64,000 nucleotides of DNA from Phoronis australis (Eukaryota; Phoronida; Phoronidae), in assembly GCA_002633005.1 (NCBI GenBank), contig NMRA01000442.1, positions 304,320-368,319 of the forward strand, read 5' to 3'. The notes under the pieces are model-generated. The model was given only the letters and a program-made list of their open reading frames with translations. It searched no databases and had not been told where the DNA came from. The position numbers and the translations under genes are program-made. This document shows positions 62,256-64,000 of the stretch, piece after piece; the stretch's first letter is position 1, and the number at the start of each line of letters is the position of its first letter.

Positions 62256-62860
62256 CTAAAAACAAATAAGAAACCATTACACGCACGATCATTTCATCAA
62301 ACGCATTACAACACCGCTCTACAAAAGCACATAATACAAGAGCAACGCAATGTCGACATGTGCCAACGACTGCACTGCAAACCTTGTGCTTCAAGTGGTG
62401 AAACCCTAGAAAAATGACCAATGTGGTTTAACATCTTAGAAATGGCTGATTGCAATCAATTTAGACTTTTAGATACAGTTCAGATACACACTGTTCTCCA
62501 AAAGACTGACAGGAATTCATTTTAAAGCGTTCCCCATTTGAATGAAAAACGCGACAGTAGCACAAAATGAAATGATAATTTAGAAAACCATGCCAGTGAA
62601 CTTTGTTCAACAAAAAATGGTCATACTGCTACGAATGTACATTTCTTTATTGCAAACTTTTAATAAAAGGAGATGGTGATGTGACCAATTTGAATAGCAT
62701 AAGGCAGAATAGTATGAATCCAAAAATCAAATTCTTCAGTCTTTCTACTTTCAGAAAATATAATATTATACTTTATACCACAATATCAGCCTCGAATGGC
62801 CAATACAACCCTGTAATAACCCATTTAGTAATCTCAATAGTGAAATAACATTTTGGCGGG

Positions 62861-62933
62861 AAACCGAGGCCAGATTCGAACCCGGGCTTCAAGAGTTTCG
62901 AGTCGCCGACTTTACCACTACACCACTCAGGGC
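62861..62933 (-). mobile_element. tRNA-derived SINE head or pseudo-tRNA
   Basis: The minus strand has A-box-like TGGTGTAGTGGTAAAGTC and B box GGTTCGAATC at tRNA spacing, but the acceptor stem does not pair (GCCCTGA against CCTCGG). Hence a degenerate tRNA-like sequence, probably the head of a SINE. Confidence 0.65.
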
Positions 62934-63514
62934 TGACGTCATTGAACGTGAAAATAGAATTACTTAAATGAACACGCGCAACAATCGCATGTTCATCAAA
63001 GGGCATTGTACCAACATTTATATGCTATGAAAAATAAGATGCATAATTTCCATAAAAACGATATTTTAATTCAGTGAAATTTTTCTCTCATGCTCTCACT
63101 TGTAAATCACCAATATCCAATTAGAATGCGGGTATCGCGTCGTCAGGATCCTTTGACTTGAGCATTATACTCAATTACTAGTGATAACCAACTTCAGCAG
63201 ACGATATGTTCAGAGTCGAACCTTAGCATGATAAAATGTGTAGCAAGCTATAATAGTTGCTAAACCTTAATTTATAGATTCACTTTATTTCTACTTTGTA
63301 TAAATTTTCAATTGGTTTTTAATAAAAGCATTATTTGACAGATTAGATCTACTTTTCTTAAAAGGTCACAACCTCCTACTACGGGCCTCTGACACAGAAA
63401 ATAGTTACAAAGCAAAGGCGAGTTGAGAAAGGTAGATCAATTCATTGCAATGCTTCTCATTCATTATGTGGTATAACTAGATAATTAAATGTTCTCAGTC
63501 GTTATCCCCCTCAT

Positions 63515-63602
63515 CTAGAGCCCTTGTGGATTTTGGAGATTTTTCACCCTTGGGGCTGATGCCCCTCGGGCGATAACTCTCCAAAATCCACTAGGGCTCT
63601 AG
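63515..63602. repeat. Foldback element (long hairpin)
   Basis: Near-perfect inverted repeat. The left arm starts CTAGAGCCCTTGTGGATTTT and the right arm ends AAAATCCACTAGGGCTCTAG, with an inner GGGGCTGATGCCCC. Weaker complementarity continues outside (GTTATCCCC / GGGGTTAATGAC). Probably a MITE-like foldback. Confidence 0.85.
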
Positions 63603-64000
63603 AATACAGGGGGGGGGGGGTTAATGACTTCGCCATGTCATAATCTACATTTAACATTATTAAATTCTATGGTTTTGCAGATATTTGGGCAATATAGTCT
63701 GACATAACTTGACAAAATCTTTAGAACCAGTTTTCTCTACTGAATAACCAGCATTAACTGGTTCTCAAAATGTGGGCACATTATATCAGACTATTGGATA
63801 AATGCATAAAACCTTGAAATACAAATCTAGGGAGTCAGTGTTAATACAATGAACATTTCATTACATGGCTTATCAATTCCTCACATCAACAAGCCCAGCT
63901 ACTACAGTGATCTTTCAACTGATTTCATAACTGTGGTTTATCTAAGCCAGGTTTAAAAGCTAAAGCTGGTCTTAATACCTGGTCTAATTTTAGACCTAAG

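Larger units (their letters stand above)
57122..61567. other. Intron w2-w3 (4.4 kb)
   Basis: No coding block recognised. Contains MITE copy 2 (59537-59708), a dispersed repeat of family B (60415-60660) and one of family A (60900-61320). Remaining open frames are short and show no similarity. Confidence 0.6.
62256..64000. other. Region 5' of w1: first intron or upstream sequence
   Basis: Holds a pseudo-tRNA SINE (62861-62933) and a foldback element (63515-63602), then AT-rich sequence. I looked for an initiator exon ending just before a GT that would complete the first split codon of w1 and found no convincing one. No CpG-rich promoter-like block is visible. Confidence 0.6.

Noticed and set aside
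61464-61973. 169-residue open frame as one exon
   Set aside because: Only 61568-61728 matches UNC79 and has splice sites. The flanks are intron read-through.
62861-62933. Functional tRNA gene on the minus strand
   Set aside because: A and B boxes are present but the acceptor stem does not pair and the anticodon arm is poor. Treated as SINE or pseudo-tRNA.

Overview
The window is a piece of an animal nuclear genome: AT-rich, with short coding islands bounded by GT/AG splice sites, tRNA-derived SINEs, MITE-like foldback elements and many minisatellites. Protein similarity to vertebrates is clear but moderate, introns are mostly 0.3-2 kb, and allelic divergence looks high. This suggests a heterozygous invertebrate, probably marine. 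I cannot name the species.

Essentially the whole window is one gene on the minus strand: the orthologue of UNC79, the large auxiliary subunit of the NALCN sodium-leak channel complex (NALCN, UNC79, UNC80, FAM155/NLF-1). I traced 38 coding exons, named w1-w38 in transcript order. w1 is at 62255 and w38 runs off the left edge at base 1. They give about 6.3 kb of coding sequence (about 2,100 codons). Nearly all junctions keep phase, and the order follows the vertebrate protein as I remember it, from near the N-terminus to about 300 residues before the C-terminus. The initiator exon and the last exons were not found in the window. No second gene was found on either strand.

Layout from the 5' end of the gene (right to left). 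64000-62256: upstream or first-intron sequence with a foldback element and a pseudo-tRNA SINE. 62255-53154: w1-w5, with a minisatellite that carries the w4 splice acceptor. 53153-45225: a 7.9 kb intron rich in dispersed repeats. 45224-41429: w6-w9, including a cysteine-rich region that may bind zinc. 41942-34864: w9-w12, present twice around a single N. 34704-28369: w13-w18. 28368-24797: w18-w20, where two inverted arrays of one 42-bp minisatellite flank exon w19. 22361-16476: w21-w22 around a 5.6 kb intron. 15011-1: w23-w38, covering a low-complexity linker (w26-w30) and the conserved C-terminal helical region (w31-w38).

Five single N characters occur (17052, 34036, 37979, 44697, 56688). Four are flanked by near-identical duplicated sequence, so they look like unmerged contig overlaps. 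Exons w7 and w9-w12 and part of w22 therefore appear twice, very likely as two alleles. The most interesting structures are the inverted minisatellite arrays around w19, a degenerate second copy of exon w25, and minisatellites that abut or contain splice sites (w4, w14, w27).
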